The position numbers and the translations under genes were made by a program. The notes beneath the pieces are model-generated. The model searched no databases and had not been told where the DNA came from. It saw only the letters and a list, made by a program, of their open reading frames with translations. A DNA stretch of 64,000 nucleotides from Maridesulfovibrio ferrireducens (GTDB lineage Bacteria > Desulfobacterota > Desulfovibrionia > Desulfovibrionales > Desulfovibrionaceae): contig NZ_FNGA01000004.1 of the NCBI RefSeq assembly GCF_900101105.1, forward strand, positions 124,001 through 188,000. The letters run 5' to 3'. Below are positions 42,969 through 51,822 of the stretch, piece after piece. Numbering within the stretch: position 1 is the stretch's first letter; the number at the start of each line of letters is the position of its first letter.

Positions 42969-44624
42969 ATGAATTTTGAAAACGGCTATGCAATCGGAAT
43001 TGATACAGGCGGAACATACACTGATACTGTTGTGGTCAAGTGTGCGGATTTAAGCGTTGTTGCCACTGCTAAATCACCAACCACTCATCATGATTTAAGC
43101 CTCGGTTTGGCGGCATCTCTTGATGAAGCTTTAAAGAATAGCAAGGTCGATCCTTCGGAAGTGAACCTTGTTTCAGTCTCGACAACTCTTGCTACAAACG
43201 CCGTTGTGGAAAATAAGGGAGCCAGAGTCGGATTGTTTATGATTGGTTCTTCGAAGAGTGTTAAGCTTCCGGTTGTTACTGCACGCTTTGTTAGGGGCGG
43301 GCATAAAGTTACGGGAGCTGAGGTCGATCCGATTGATATTGAATCTCTGGTTGACGGTGTAATGAATATGAAAGGGCATGTGGACAGTTACGCAGTGTGC
43401 TCTGCCATGAGTATTAAAAATCCCGCTCATGAAAATATTGCAGAAAAAGCTATTTCGCTCACTGATCCCAAGCCTGTTTTTTGTTCGCACAGAATAAGCA
43501 CTAAGGCAGGGCAGATGGAACGTGCGGCAACAGCTGTGCTGAATGCGCGTCTTATGCCTGTTATGGATGAATTTCTTAAAGGTGTCAGTTCAGTGCTTGA
43601 TGAACGCAACCTTGGCGGATCGGTTGTTGTTATCCGCGGAAACGCTACATCCATGAATATGGAAAATGCCATCGAACGCGCTGCTGATACTTTTGCAAGT
43701 GGTCCTGCATCTACAGCCTATTACGGATGTATATATTCCCCTGCAAAGGACGCTCTGATTGTTGATGTGGGCGGAACCACTACCGATGTTACTTTAATTA
43801 GAAACTCAAAGCCGACCATTCAGGAAAGCGGTAGTATCATCGGCGATTGGGAAACTCATGTTGAAGCTGTGGAAATGTTTACTGTGGGCGTAGGTGGAGA
43901 CAGTTTCTCGCGTATAACCCGTTCCGGTAGGCTTGAAATCGGCCCCGGCAGAGTTGTTCCTTTATGTATGGCGGGCAATATTCCGCTTCCTGAAAACTGG
44001 ATAGGCACAGAAAACGATTCCCGTTTGATTAAGATTGGACCGGCTGCTTCTGAAACGTCTGATGATGCAATTCTCACATATCTTTTAGAAAATGGACCGT
44101 CTACTTTCGGGCAACTTATGCAGGGACTTGATCTAGGTGAAATTTCACTTGGAACTAAGGTTGAAAAGCTTGTGCGGAGCCAGTTGCTTGATGAAGTAGG
44201 TTTTACTCCTACTGATGCTTTGCATGTTCTCGGTAAAGTTGAAATTGGTAACCGTGAAATGTCTATTTCTGCTGCGAAGGTTCTGGGCGCTGTATTTGAA
44301 ATCAGCGGTGATGAATTTGCAGAAAAAGTTTTAGACGACACTCGCATTAAGATTGAAAACGCAATGCTTGAACATATTGTGCGTAAAGAAATCGGTGGTA
44401 ATATGGCCGGAATTGTTGCCGGACGTTCTGCCAGCAATTTGGTCAGCTTTGATGTGTCGCTTAATCTTCCTATTATCGGAATTGGTGCGGCGGCTGATTG
44501 TCTTTTGTCCGAAGTTGCTGAAAAATTACATACGGAAGCTGTTTTTCCTGAGCATCACGAAGTCGGAAACGCTCTCGGTGCGGTAAGAATGGCTCTTGAT
44601 AATATGAACAAGGAGAGTGAGTAA
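42969..44624 (+). CDS. Hydantoinase/oxoprolinase family ATPase-like protein
   Basis: 551 residues. The actin/HSP70-like ATPase motifs of HyuA/OPLAH proteins are clear: phosphate-1 GIDTGGTYTDTVVV, the STTLATNAVVE segment, phosphate-2 LIVDVGGTTTDVTLI and a C-terminal GNALGAVRMAL adenosine motif. It is shorter than N-methylhydantoinase A (about 690) and no HyuB partner is present. A region near 357-415 (ILTYLLENGPSTFGQLMQGL...) looks like a winged-helix segment. The true substrate is unknown. The next ORF starts within its stop codon (TAATG), so the two are coupled. Confidence 0.85.
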   Translation: MNFENGYAIGIDTGGTYTDTVVVKCADLSVVATAKSPTTHHDLSLGLAASLDEALKNSKVDPSEVNLVSVSTTLATNAVVENKGARVGLFMIGSSKSVKLPVVTARFVRGGHKVTGAEVDPIDIESLVDGVMNMKGHVDSYAVCSAMSIKNPAHENIAEKAISLTDPKPVFCSHRISTKAGQMERAATAVLNARLMPVMDEFLKGVSSVLDERNLGGSVVVIRGNATSMNMENAIERAADTFASGPASTAYYGCIYSPAKDALIVDVGGTTTDVTLIRNSKPTIQESGSIIGDWETHVEAVEMFTVGVGGDSFSRITRSGRLEIGPGRVVPLCMAGNIPLPENWIGTENDSRLIKIGPAASETSDDAILTYLLENGPSTFGQLMQGLDLGEISLGTKVEKLVRSQLLDEVGFTPTDALHVLGKVEIGNREMSISAAKVLGAVFEISGDEFAEKVLDDTRIKIENAMLEHIVRKEIGGNMAGIVAGRSASNLVSFDVSLNLPIIGIGAAADCLLSEVAEKLHTEAVFPEHHEVGNALGAVRMALDNMNKESE

Positions 44625-44980
44625 TGTATAATCGTCAACCTTCATCTTGGGAATACTGCCTTGAAGCGGCAAGTGAAAATATTGAAACCGAAGTTGTCCA
44701 CGGTTGGATTTTCAAAGATGGCAAGTGGGTTACTCACGCATGGTGTGAGTTCGCGGATAAAGTTATCGATTTGACCGAATCGACTCATTCTATGCCTAAG
44801 TTTGAGTATTACCAGAGACATATGGTGAGTGATCAGCGTTGCAGGAGATATTCCCGCATAGAATTTTTCACACTGGTCGGTGACGAAAAACATTTTGGAC
44901 CTTATGATACAGAATTATTCTTTGCTGAAACATCTGATGAAGATCCGATTGATGTGATTGAGGCAAATAAAGCTAAATAG
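44624..44980 (+). CDS. Small protein of unknown function, possible Cys-His-Asp hydrolase or transferase
   Basis: 118 residues, no signal or membrane helix. It contains Cys12 at the start of a predicted helix (WEYCLEAASENI), His38 in VTHAWCEF and Asp49 in KVIDLTES. The order Cys, HAW, VID is that seen in transglutaminase/papain-like folds, in very compact form. I do not recognise a named family. It overlaps the hydantoinase-like gene by one base and precedes bioD by 42 nt. Function in biotin synthesis is not implied by sequence. Confidence 0.7.
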   Translation: MYNRQPSSWEYCLEAASENIETEVVHGWIFKDGKWVTHAWCEFADKVIDLTESTHSMPKFEYYQRHMVSDQRCRRYSRIEFFTLVGDEKHFGPYDTELFFAETSDEDPIDVIEANKAK

Positions 44981-45022
44981 GGCCAGACAGGGCCAAGTCG
45001 CTCCAAGTAAGGATGGGCAGGT

Positions 45023-45751
45023 GTGAGTATTGATATTCCCGGTTTTTTTATAACCGGAACAGGAACAGATGTCGGTAAAACTGTAGTTACTGCCGGACTT
45101 GCTAGGTTGTTGCAAAATGCGGGGTATAAAGTTTTACCCGTGAAGCCTGTGCAGTCCGGTGGAATTAAGACTTCACTCGGAAAGCTGGATTCTCCCGATG
45201 GTGACGTTTATAAAAGCGCCGGAGCCGTGTGGGATATTGATAAGCAATGTCCGTACATATTTGAACCTGCCTGTTCTCCGCATCTTGCGGCGCGTTTGTC
45301 CGGTGTTGAGCTTGAAGTCGGGACTATTGCTGAAAAGGTAAAGTCACTTGAAGGTCAAGGGACGTTGCTTGTTGAAGGTGCCGGAGGAATACTGGTTCCT
45401 TTGAACGGGGAAAGTACCATGATGGATCTTATGAAAGAACTTTCGTATCCTGTTTTGCTTGTTGCCGGAAACAAGCTGGGCACGATTAACGACACCTTGC
45501 TTTCCCTCACTGTATTAAAGCAGGCCGGAATCAATGTTGCCGGTGTGATAATGACCTCCAGCGCCGGACCTGAGCCTTCAGAATTTGGTATGGCGGCCGA
45601 TAATATCCGTTCTATTGAAGACTTTTCCGGTGTTAAAGTGCTTGCCTCGATTCCATATATTTCAAATTGGAATCCTGATGAACTCCGTTGCTGGGCAGAA
45701 GTTGACCGCGCTTTGGCAGAAATTGATCTGAATTCACTCGCGAATAATTAA
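45023..45751 (+). CDS. bioD: Dethiobiotin synthetase
   Basis: 242 residues, GTG start at 45023 with AAGGA upstream. It closes the ureido ring of dethiobiotin from 7,8-diaminopelargonate using ATP and CO2. The P-loop GTGTDVGKTVVTAGLA, the VKPVQSGG substrate loop and LLVEGAGGILVPL are diagnostic. First of bioD-bioA-bioB. Confidence 0.95.
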   Translation: MSIDIPGFFITGTGTDVGKTVVTAGLARLLQNAGYKVLPVKPVQSGGIKTSLGKLDSPDGDVYKSAGAVWDIDKQCPYIFEPACSPHLAARLSGVELEVGTIAEKVKSLEGQGTLLVEGAGGILVPLNGESTMMDLMKELSYPVLLVAGNKLGTINDTLLSLTVLKQAGINVAGVIMTSSAGPEPSEFGMAADNIRSIEDFSGVKVLASIPYISNWNPDELRCWAEVDRALAEIDLNSLANN

Positions 45752-45796
45752 TATCTCATATCTCAATAACTGAAATAGCCTGATTAAAGAGTGCTG

Positions 45797-47080
45797 ATGA
45801 GTAATATTGAATCTATGCTTGCCTTTGATCGTGAACATCTTTGGCATCCCTACACTTCCACTGTTAATCCCTTGACCGTCTATCCTGTTGCTAAAACCGA
45901 CGGTGTTAAAATAATTCTTGAAGACGGCAGAGAGCTGATTGACGGCATGGCTTCATGGTGGTGCGCTATTCATGGATATAATAATCCCGCACTCAATAAG
46001 GCACTTTGCGACCAGGTGCAGAAAATGCCTCATGTCATGTTCGGTGGGCTTACCCATGAACCGGCTGTGTCACTTGCCCGCAAGCTGATTGATCTTTCTC
46101 CGCCCCCGCTCCAACATGTTTTTTTTGCTGACTCAGGTTCGGTGTCTGTCGAAGTGGCCCTTAAAATGGCTATTCAGTATTATCAGGCTGTCGGAAAACC
46201 TGAAAAGAATAGAATTATGACTATCCGTAACGGATATCACGGGGATACGTTAGGGGCCATGTCCGTATGTGATCCTGTAAACGGAATGCACTCTTTGTTT
46301 GAGTCAGTTCTTCCTAAACATATTTTTGCCGAAGCTCCATGTTGCGGTTATGACGACGGCTGTACGGATGATGACTTTGCGGATTTTAAGAGCAAAATCG
46401 AAAATCACGCGCATGAACTTGCTGCTGTTATTCTTGAACCTGTCGTGCAGGGCGCAGGGGGAATGCGTTTTTATTCTCCGGATTATCTTAAACGAGTCCG
46501 TCAGGCTTGCGATGAGCATGATGTCCTGCTGATTTGTGATGAAATTGCAACGGGATTTTGTCGTGCAGGCGCAATGTTTGCCAGTGAACTTGCCGGAATT
46601 TGTCCTGATATAATGTGCGTGGGTAAGGCCATTACCGGCGGTTATATGACTCTTGCGGCAACTCTTGCCACAGCTAAGGTTGCAGAAGGAATTTCTTCAG
46701 ACGGCGGTGTTTTTATGCACGGGCCGACTTTTATGGCTAACCCGCTTGCTTGCGCGGTTGCTAACGCTTCGCTTGATTTGCTTGTCGAAAGCAACTGGCA
46801 GGAACGTATCCCTCAGATTACCAAAATGCTCAGAGCCGGATTCACGCCCTGTGAAAACCTTGCAACGGTTGCTGAGGTGCGCTGTCTTGGAGCCATCGGT
46901 GTTGTTGAGATGAAAAATCCTGTGGATATGGATTCCATACAGCTTGAATTTGTGAAGCGCGGAGTGTGGGTTAGACCTTTCGGAAAGTTAATTTACGTTA
47001 TGCCGCCTTATGTTATTTCCAACCTTGAGCTTGAAGCTCTCACTTCTGCTATTTGCGAAGTGGTAAGTTTGCAGAGGTAA
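45797..47080 (+). CDS. bioA: Adenosylmethionine-8-amino-7-oxononanoate aminotransferase
   Basis: 427 residues from the ATG at 45797 (AAAGAG upstream; a GTG two codons earlier is also possible). PLP class III transaminase that uses SAM as amino donor. [25 protein letters not shown] and the PLP-lysine region [11 protein letters not shown] are characteristic. Second gene of the biotin operon; its 3' end lies 5 nt before the bioB start. Confidence 0.96.
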   Translation: MSNIESMLAFDREHLWHPYTSTVNPLTVYPVAKTDGVKIILEDGRELIDGMASWWCAIHGYNNPALNKALCDQVQKMPHVMFGGLTHEPAVSLARKLIDLSPPPLQHVFFADSGSVSVEVALKMAIQYYQAVGKPEKNRIMTIRNGYHGDTLGAMSVCDPVNGMHSLFESVLPKHIFAEAPCCGYDDGCTDDDFADFKSKIENHAHELAAVILEPVVQGAGGMRFYSPDYLKRVRQACDEHDVLLICDEIATGFCRAGAMFASELAGICPDIMCVGKAITGGYMTLAATLATAKVAEGISSDGGVFMHGPTFMANPLACAVANASLDLLVESNWQERIPQITKMLRAGFTPCENLATVAEVRCLGAIGVVEMKNPVDMDSIQLEFVKRGVWVRPFGKLIYVMPPYVISNLELEALTSAICEVVSLQR

Positions 47081-47085
47081 TATCG

Positions 47086-48081
47086 ATGGACAGACAGGAA
47101 AAACAAATTTTGTGGGACTGTGTTCGTGCCGGTAAAGCAGTTGATAAGCATATCGCTATTGCAATACTCAGAGCTTCGCATGGTGAACTTGCAGAGATTC
47201 TTCACGCTGCGCATCATGTTACTTCTTTGCGTTTCGGGCGGGAAGTCAGTTTATGTTCCATAGCGAATGTGCGTAGCGGAAACTGTTCGGAAGACTGTTC
47301 TTTCTGTGCTCAATCCAGTCATTTTAAGGGTGTACCAGCTCCGAAATATCCGTTGATGTCTGTAGATGAAATTAGAGAGTGCGCGGAGAAAGGCGGGCAG
47401 GCTCCTGTTGAATATTTTAGTTATGTAACTAGCGGCAGAGCTCTTGAAGGGAAGTCTTTGGGACGAGTTTGCGAAGCTGTTGCGGGAATGGACCCGTCAA
47501 AGGATTTCTCCAAGCATTGCGCTTCTCTTGGTTGTCTCAGTTTTGAATCTTTAAAAAAACTTAAAGATTCAGGGGTAACTCGCTACCATCATAATCTTGA
47601 GACTTCAGAAAGTTTTTTCCCTTCAGTATGCACCACTCATTCTTACGCTGAAAGAATCAGAACGGTGCGTGATGCAAAAAAAGCAGGACTTGAAGTGTGT
47701 TGTGGTGGACTTTTAGGACTTGGTGAGAGCTTTGAGCAGAGAGTCGAGCTTGCTTTGGCTATTGCTGCTGAAAAAGTTAATTCGATTCCACTTAATTTTT
47801 TAGTCCCTATTCCCGGTACTCCCATGGAAGACCGCCCACAGCTTGAGCCTCTTGAAATTTTGCTGACCATCGCCATGTTCCGTCTCGTAAATCCGCATTC
47901 AGAAGTGAGAATGGCTGCCGGTCGCGGGGCTTTGCGTTCTCTGCAATCATTTATATTTCATGCAGGGTGTAACGGTCTTATGGTCGGAGATTTTTTAACT
48001 GTTTCCGGTCAGGGAATTGAAAATGATCTTACAATGCTCAGGGATTTGGGACTTACGGTAAAAAGAAAAGATCAAATCTGA
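47086..48081 (+). CDS. bioB: Biotin synthase
   Basis: 331 residues from the ATG at 47086, with AGAGG 8 nt upstream; a TTG inside bioA is in frame but unlikely. Radical SAM enzyme inserting sulfur into dethiobiotin. The [4Fe-4S] motif is CSEDCSFC and the second-cluster region is present downstream (GCLSFESLKKL, CCGGLLGLGE, AAGRGALRSLQ). Last gene of the operon. bioF and pimelate-arm genes are not in the window. Confidence 0.96.
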   Translation: MDRQEKQILWDCVRAGKAVDKHIAIAILRASHGELAEILHAAHHVTSLRFGREVSLCSIANVRSGNCSEDCSFCAQSSHFKGVPAPKYPLMSVDEIRECAEKGGQAPVEYFSYVTSGRALEGKSLGRVCEAVAGMDPSKDFSKHCASLGCLSFESLKKLKDSGVTRYHHNLETSESFFPSVCTTHSYAERIRTVRDAKKAGLEVCCGGLLGLGESFEQRVELALAIAAEKVNSIPLNFLVPIPGTPMEDRPQLEPLEILLTIAMFRLVNPHSEVRMAAGRGALRSLQSFIFHAGCNGLMVGDFLTVSGQGIENDLTMLRDLGLTVKRKDQI

Positions 48082-48137
48082 GAGTGTAAGAATGGTTCGC
48101 AGGATTGGGCTTTATGTTTTGAGATGGTAGTTGTGGC

Positions 48138-48794
48138 TTAAGTTGAATGTTGAAGTACAGTTGCAACGTAATCCTGAATTTTTATAAGAATTTCAGGCGA
48201 AGGTTTATCAAATGTTAACCCCAGTGCTATTTTACGGGTATCTTTTGTCGCTCTTTGAACTTTGCAGGGGATAAACCCGTTATTGTCTTCTATAAAGTAT
48301 GGGCAAAAAATCTTAACATTATCACCTATTTCTGGAAAAATTGAGCTCTCATCTTTCAGATAGGTAATTCCGCATCCGCTGCTGCTGAGGTCTTCAACAA
48401 TTGCCAGTGTTTTTTGTTTGCCGATCATTACTTCTGCTTCAAGGAAGCAGTTGATTCTTTTATGCCTTCTGAGATTGTATGTTTCTACCCGCTTAGGATA
48501 TTTTAAGAAAAGAATTTTATCTGGAGAGTTGATCAGTTTGATGATGCTGGTTTTAAATCCTGACGCGACTCCTTCAAAAATATATCGGACAGTGGCTTCA
48601 TTGCCGGGGTATAGATATTCAGACCAGATAGCTTTGTCATTAGGGTGAACCATAGGTTCTTTGAGAAGAACATACTTGGATGGATATCCTCCAAGAACAA
48701 TGGAAGGAGCTTTGTCGTTAAGACCTCCCAGTTCAATAGCAACTCGCAATCCAGGGGTGCATGCTGCTTTGAGTTTCGCGCTTTGGCTCATCAT
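48138..48794 (-). CDS. PilZ-domain protein, YcgR-like
   Basis: 218 residues. The N-terminal half resembles the PilZN/YcgR-N domain. The C-terminal PilZ domain has both c-di-GMP motifs: RxxxR at Arg109-Arg113 (RRHKR) and DxSxxG at Asp135-Gly140 (DLSSSG). It likely binds cyclic di-GMP and may brake flagellar rotation or act in another c-di-GMP output. Its start overlaps the stop of the upstream TPR gene by 4 nt (ATGA). Confidence 0.88.
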   Translation of the reverse strand: MMSQSAKLKAACTPGLRVAIELGGLNDKAPSIVLGGYPSKYVLLKEPMVHPNDKAIWSEYLYPGNEATVRYIFEGVASGFKTSIIKLINSPDKILFLKYPKRVETYNLRRHKRINCFLEAEVMIGKQKTLAIVEDLSSSGCGITYLKDESSIFPEIGDNVKIFCPYFIEDNNGFIPCKVQRATKDTRKIALGLTFDKPSPEILIKIQDYVATVLQHST

Positions 48795-49525
48795 TGTTTT
48801 ATCTGCTTGATTATATATTTTTTAAATTTATGTGCCCATTCTAAATTGGGCTTAAGGGCTAACGCCTTGTCAATATGCTTTAGAGCTTCATCAGTCTTTC
48901 CTGCATCAAAATAAGATCTTGCGACGTTGAAATGCAGATTTTCATCTTTTTTGTTAATTTCTAATGCCTTATTGTAGAAATTAATCGATTCATCAAAAAG
49001 TGCCTGCTTGCGTAGTGATATGGCAAAAACATTAAATTCTTGTCTTTGAGATTCTAAGAAAATTGTATCAATATTTAAGAGCTTATTAACTATTTTAGAA
49101 AGCTTTTCAAAATTTTGTTTGCTGCATAGTACCGAGCCCATTCCTAGATTGGCCTTTGGATTATCTGGGTCCAGCAGGAGTGCCTTTGCGAAAGATTGTT
49201 CCGCTTCGTCAAGGTTCCCACCGGCAAACAGTTCTTCTCCCTTTAAAATTTTAGTTTGTAGAGATCTTAGGGCAGGGAGAGTCTTTTTATCGTAATAGTC
49301 CATTTCAGGACTGAATGTTGTAAGAAATTGTCTTTTAGTTAAAGTGGTTACAATACCCGAAGGGATGTGTTGTTGATTTAACGGTTGAACCTGATACTCA
49401 TCAACTTCGGTGCGGGTAACGTAGTAGTAGGTTTTGTGCTCGGCTTTTTGGAGGGTTGTACCCGCTCCAGTCTTTTCTTGAGTTCTTTTTGAGAAAACTC
49501 CAAGCACTTGATTTATTTCAGCCAT
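48791..49525 (-). CDS. TPR-repeat protein
   Basis: 244 residues from the ATG at 49525 (GGAG 9 nt upstream; a TTG 15 nt earlier is in frame). A Ser/Lys/Thr N-terminal part of about 90 residues is followed by tetratricopeptide repeats (AEQSFAKALLLDPDNPKANL, SINFYNKALEINKKDENLHF, ALKHIDKALALKPNLEWAHK). Cytoplasmic as far as can be seen. Coupled to the PilZ gene, suggesting a shared c-di-GMP or motility output; this is inference. Confidence 0.82.
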   Translation of the reverse strand: MAEINQVLGVFSKRTQEKTGAGTTLQKAEHKTYYYVTRTEVDEYQVQPLNQQHIPSGIVTTLTKRQFLTTFSPEMDYYDKKTLPALRSLQTKILKGEELFAGGNLDEAEQSFAKALLLDPDNPKANLGMGSVLCSKQNFEKLSKIVNKLLNIDTIFLESQRQEFNVFAISLRKQALFDESINFYNKALEINKKDENLHFNVARSYFDAGKTDEALKHIDKALALKPNLEWAHKFKKYIIKQIKQ

Positions 49526-49738
49526 AGATTCTTTCTCCAAAGAATGAACCAGTGATTTTAACTCATGAGATTAAATATAATATACGATTTCATGTCGCGC
49601 GAAAAGATTACCTCTGATTTCTCATACAAATATATTATTTTTGAATGAAAAATGTGTTTCAGCAGGGACCGTTGTCCACGATCAGGTTGTCATTTCTTTT
49701 AAACGATTATTTCAAAAGAGAGAAGGACGTCGGATAAT

Positions 49739-49777
49739 AACCATTTTTGATTTTGGCTAACAAAAATCAAAAACGGT
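49739..49777 (-). terminator. Possible terminator of the peptide transporter operon
   Basis: Inverted repeat AACC-TTTTTGATTTT / AAAATCAAAAA-GGTT with a short loop, 50-90 nt downstream of the oppF-type stop. The stem is AT-rich and the following T-run is weak. Confidence 0.4.
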
Positions 49778-49827
49778 TGAAATCCAACGTAATATAAGCA
49801 TGTTTAATAATTATGTCGATTAGAATG

Positions 49828-50841
49828 TTATAATCTTCCTTCTTCAAAGGCATGACAAACAACTAATCCTTCGTTTTCTACTTGAATAGCTTGAGGTCTT
49901 TCTTCTCGGCAACGGTCATTTGCATGAGGGCATCTACCGTTGAATACGCAACCTGTAGGCAGATTAATAGGAGTAGGCACATCTCCAGAGAGGTGAATAT
50001 GCTTTTTACGTTTTCCGCCAAGGGTCGGTATCGCTGAGAGAAGAGCTTGTGTATACGGATGCTTAGGCGATGAAAATAGATCTTTTGCAGGAGCAAGTTC
50101 GCATAAACAGCCGAGATACATAACTGCCACTCTGGTGCTGATATGCTCTACAACTGAAAGGTCATGGCTGATGAACAGATAGGTTAAGTTGCGTTCTTCC
50201 TGTGCGTCCATCAGCAGGTTTAGAACTTGGGCCTGAATGGATACATCAAGTGCGGCGATGGGTTCATCTGCCACGATAAATTCAGGGTCTACAGCCAGTG
50301 CGCGTGCAATGCTTATGCGCTGTCTTTGTCCACCTGAAAATTCATGCGGATAATTATTAACCCACTCCGGGTCCATGCCAACGCTACGCATCACCCTGTG
50401 AAGGTGGTCTTTAGCTTCGCCGCGTGAGATTCCCTTATTGTGAAAGTAGATCGGTTCTTCAATTATCTGCCGAACTGTCATACGTGGATTCAGCGACGCA
50501 TAAGGGTCCTGAAAAACCATCTGCATTTTCGTACGGAACGGGAGCATTTGAGAGGATGACAGCTGGTCAATACGCTGTCCATCATAATAGATTTCACCGC
50601 TGTTAGGAGGGTAGAGCCCCATAACTGTTCTTGCGAGTGTGGATTTACCACATCCTGATTCGCCTACAACACTAAGGGTTTCACCTTTTTTTATTGCAAA
50701 GCTGATGTCATTTACAGCCTGAACAATAGTATGGCGGCGCGTGATGCGTCCTTTTTCCAATGATAACTGATCAAGCAATCCACCTGAAATGTCGAAGTGC
50801 TTAACCAGATTTTTTACTTCTACGAGGGAGTCAGTCTGCAT
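49828..50841 (-). CDS. Peptide/nickel ABC transporter ATP-binding protein, OppF/DppF type
   Basis: 337 residues. Walker A GESGCGKST, Q-loop MVFQDPYASLNPR, signature FSGGQRQRI, Walker B FIVADEPIAALD and the H-loop FISHDLSVVEHI are intact. The C-terminal oligopeptide-transporter extension has CVFNGRCPHANDRC, with Cys residues that often bind an Fe-S cluster in this family. Last gene of the operon, after the OppD homologue by 12 nt. Confidence 0.94.
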   Translation of the reverse strand: MQTDSLVEVKNLVKHFDISGGLLDQLSLEKGRITRRHTIVQAVNDISFAIKKGETLSVVGESGCGKSTLARTVMGLYPPNSGEIYYDGQRIDQLSSSQMLPFRTKMQMVFQDPYASLNPRMTVRQIIEEPIYFHNKGISRGEAKDHLHRVMRSVGMDPEWVNNYPHEFSGGQRQRISIARALAVDPEFIVADEPIAALDVSIQAQVLNLLMDAQEERNLTYLFISHDLSVVEHISTRVAVMYLGCLCELAPAKDLFSSPKHPYTQALLSAIPTLGGKRKKHIHLSGDVPTPINLPTGCVFNGRCPHANDRCREERPQAIQVENEGLVVCHAFEEGRL

Positions 50842-50853
50842 GACGAGTCTCTA

Positions 50854-51819
50854 TTATTTATCGGCATGGTGGCAGGCCACCAGAATACCGGATTTATTTT
50901 CGATAAGTTTCGGGACTTCACGTTCACAAATATCTGTACAGAGGCTGCACCTTGCATGAAACGGACAACCGGACGGCATGTTCACCAAAGAAGGCATGGC
51001 TCCGGGAATCTGAGTCAGTCTGTCACCGGCTCCTCCGCTTTGCGGCAGTGCGGCGATCAGTCCTTTTGTATAAGGATGACCGGGATTTGTTGTTACCTGA
51101 CCGGTGAGGCCTGTTTCAACAATGCTCCCTGCGTACATAACCGCTATTCTTTGTGTCACTTCTGAGACAACAGCAAGATCGTGTGTGATCAGGATAAGAG
51201 CCATATCATCCGATTGGCAAAGCTCAAGGAGAAGATCCATGATTTCAGCCTGAATGGTAACATCAAGGGCTGTTGTAGGCTCATCCGCAATAATCAGGGA
51301 CGGTTCCGTCAAAAGCGAAATGGCGATTACAATACGTTGACGCATGCCTCCGGAGAATTCATGCGGATACTGAGCAAGTCTTTTGCGCGGAGAAGGAATG
51401 TAGACCTTTCTAAGCTTTTCAAGAGCAATCTCTTCTGCTTCTTTGCGGGATACATTCATGTGGGCTAACACAGTTTCGATCATCTGGGTGCCGATGGTCA
51501 GAACCGGATTAAGGGTCATCATCGGGTCCTGAAAGATCATTGAGATTCTGTTGCCGCGAATTTTGCGCATTTCTTCGCTGGGCAGTTCCGCTAGATTTTT
51601 ACCTTCAAACAGGATTGATCCGTTTGAGATATATCCCGGTTTTGATATCAGATTAATGATCGAAAAACCGGTAACGGATTTACCTGCTCCGGATTCTCCG
51701 ACCAGTCCGAGTCTTTCACCTTTATCCAGATTAAAACTTACATTGCGTACAGCCGTTAGAGAGCCGTTCCGCAAAGCGAAGCCTACGCTTAAGTCTTTTA
51801 CTTCGAGTAGATGTTGCAT
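50854..51819 (-). CDS. Peptide/nickel ABC transporter ATP-binding protein, OppD/DppD type
   Basis: 321 residues. Walker A GESGAGKSV, MIFQDPMMTLNPV, FSGGMRQRI and LIIADEPTTALDVTIQA are intact. The C-terminal oligo_HPY region has GCPFHARCSLCTDIC. Pairs with the OppF homologue to energise the transporter. Its start is 3 nt from the OppC stop. Confidence 0.94.
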   Translation of the reverse strand: MQHLLEVKDLSVGFALRNGSLTAVRNVSFNLDKGERLGLVGESGAGKSVTGFSIINLISKPGYISNGSILFEGKNLAELPSEEMRKIRGNRISMIFQDPMMTLNPVLTIGTQMIETVLAHMNVSRKEAEEIALEKLRKVYIPSPRKRLAQYPHEFSGGMRQRIVIAISLLTEPSLIIADEPTTALDVTIQAEIMDLLLELCQSDDMALILITHDLAVVSEVTQRIAVMYAGSIVETGLTGQVTTNPGHPYTKGLIAALPQSGGAGDRLTQIPGAMPSLVNMPSGCPFHARCSLCTDICEREVPKLIENKSGILVACHHADK

Positions 51820-51822
51820 GGT

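Noticed and set aside
43856-44437. 193-residue open frame antisense to the hydantoinase-like gene
   Set aside because: Ser/Pro/Ile-rich shadow of a conserved ATPase gene, no start signal.
44981-45022. BirA operator before bioD
   Set aside because: The 42-nt gap has no palindrome of the TTGTAAAC type.
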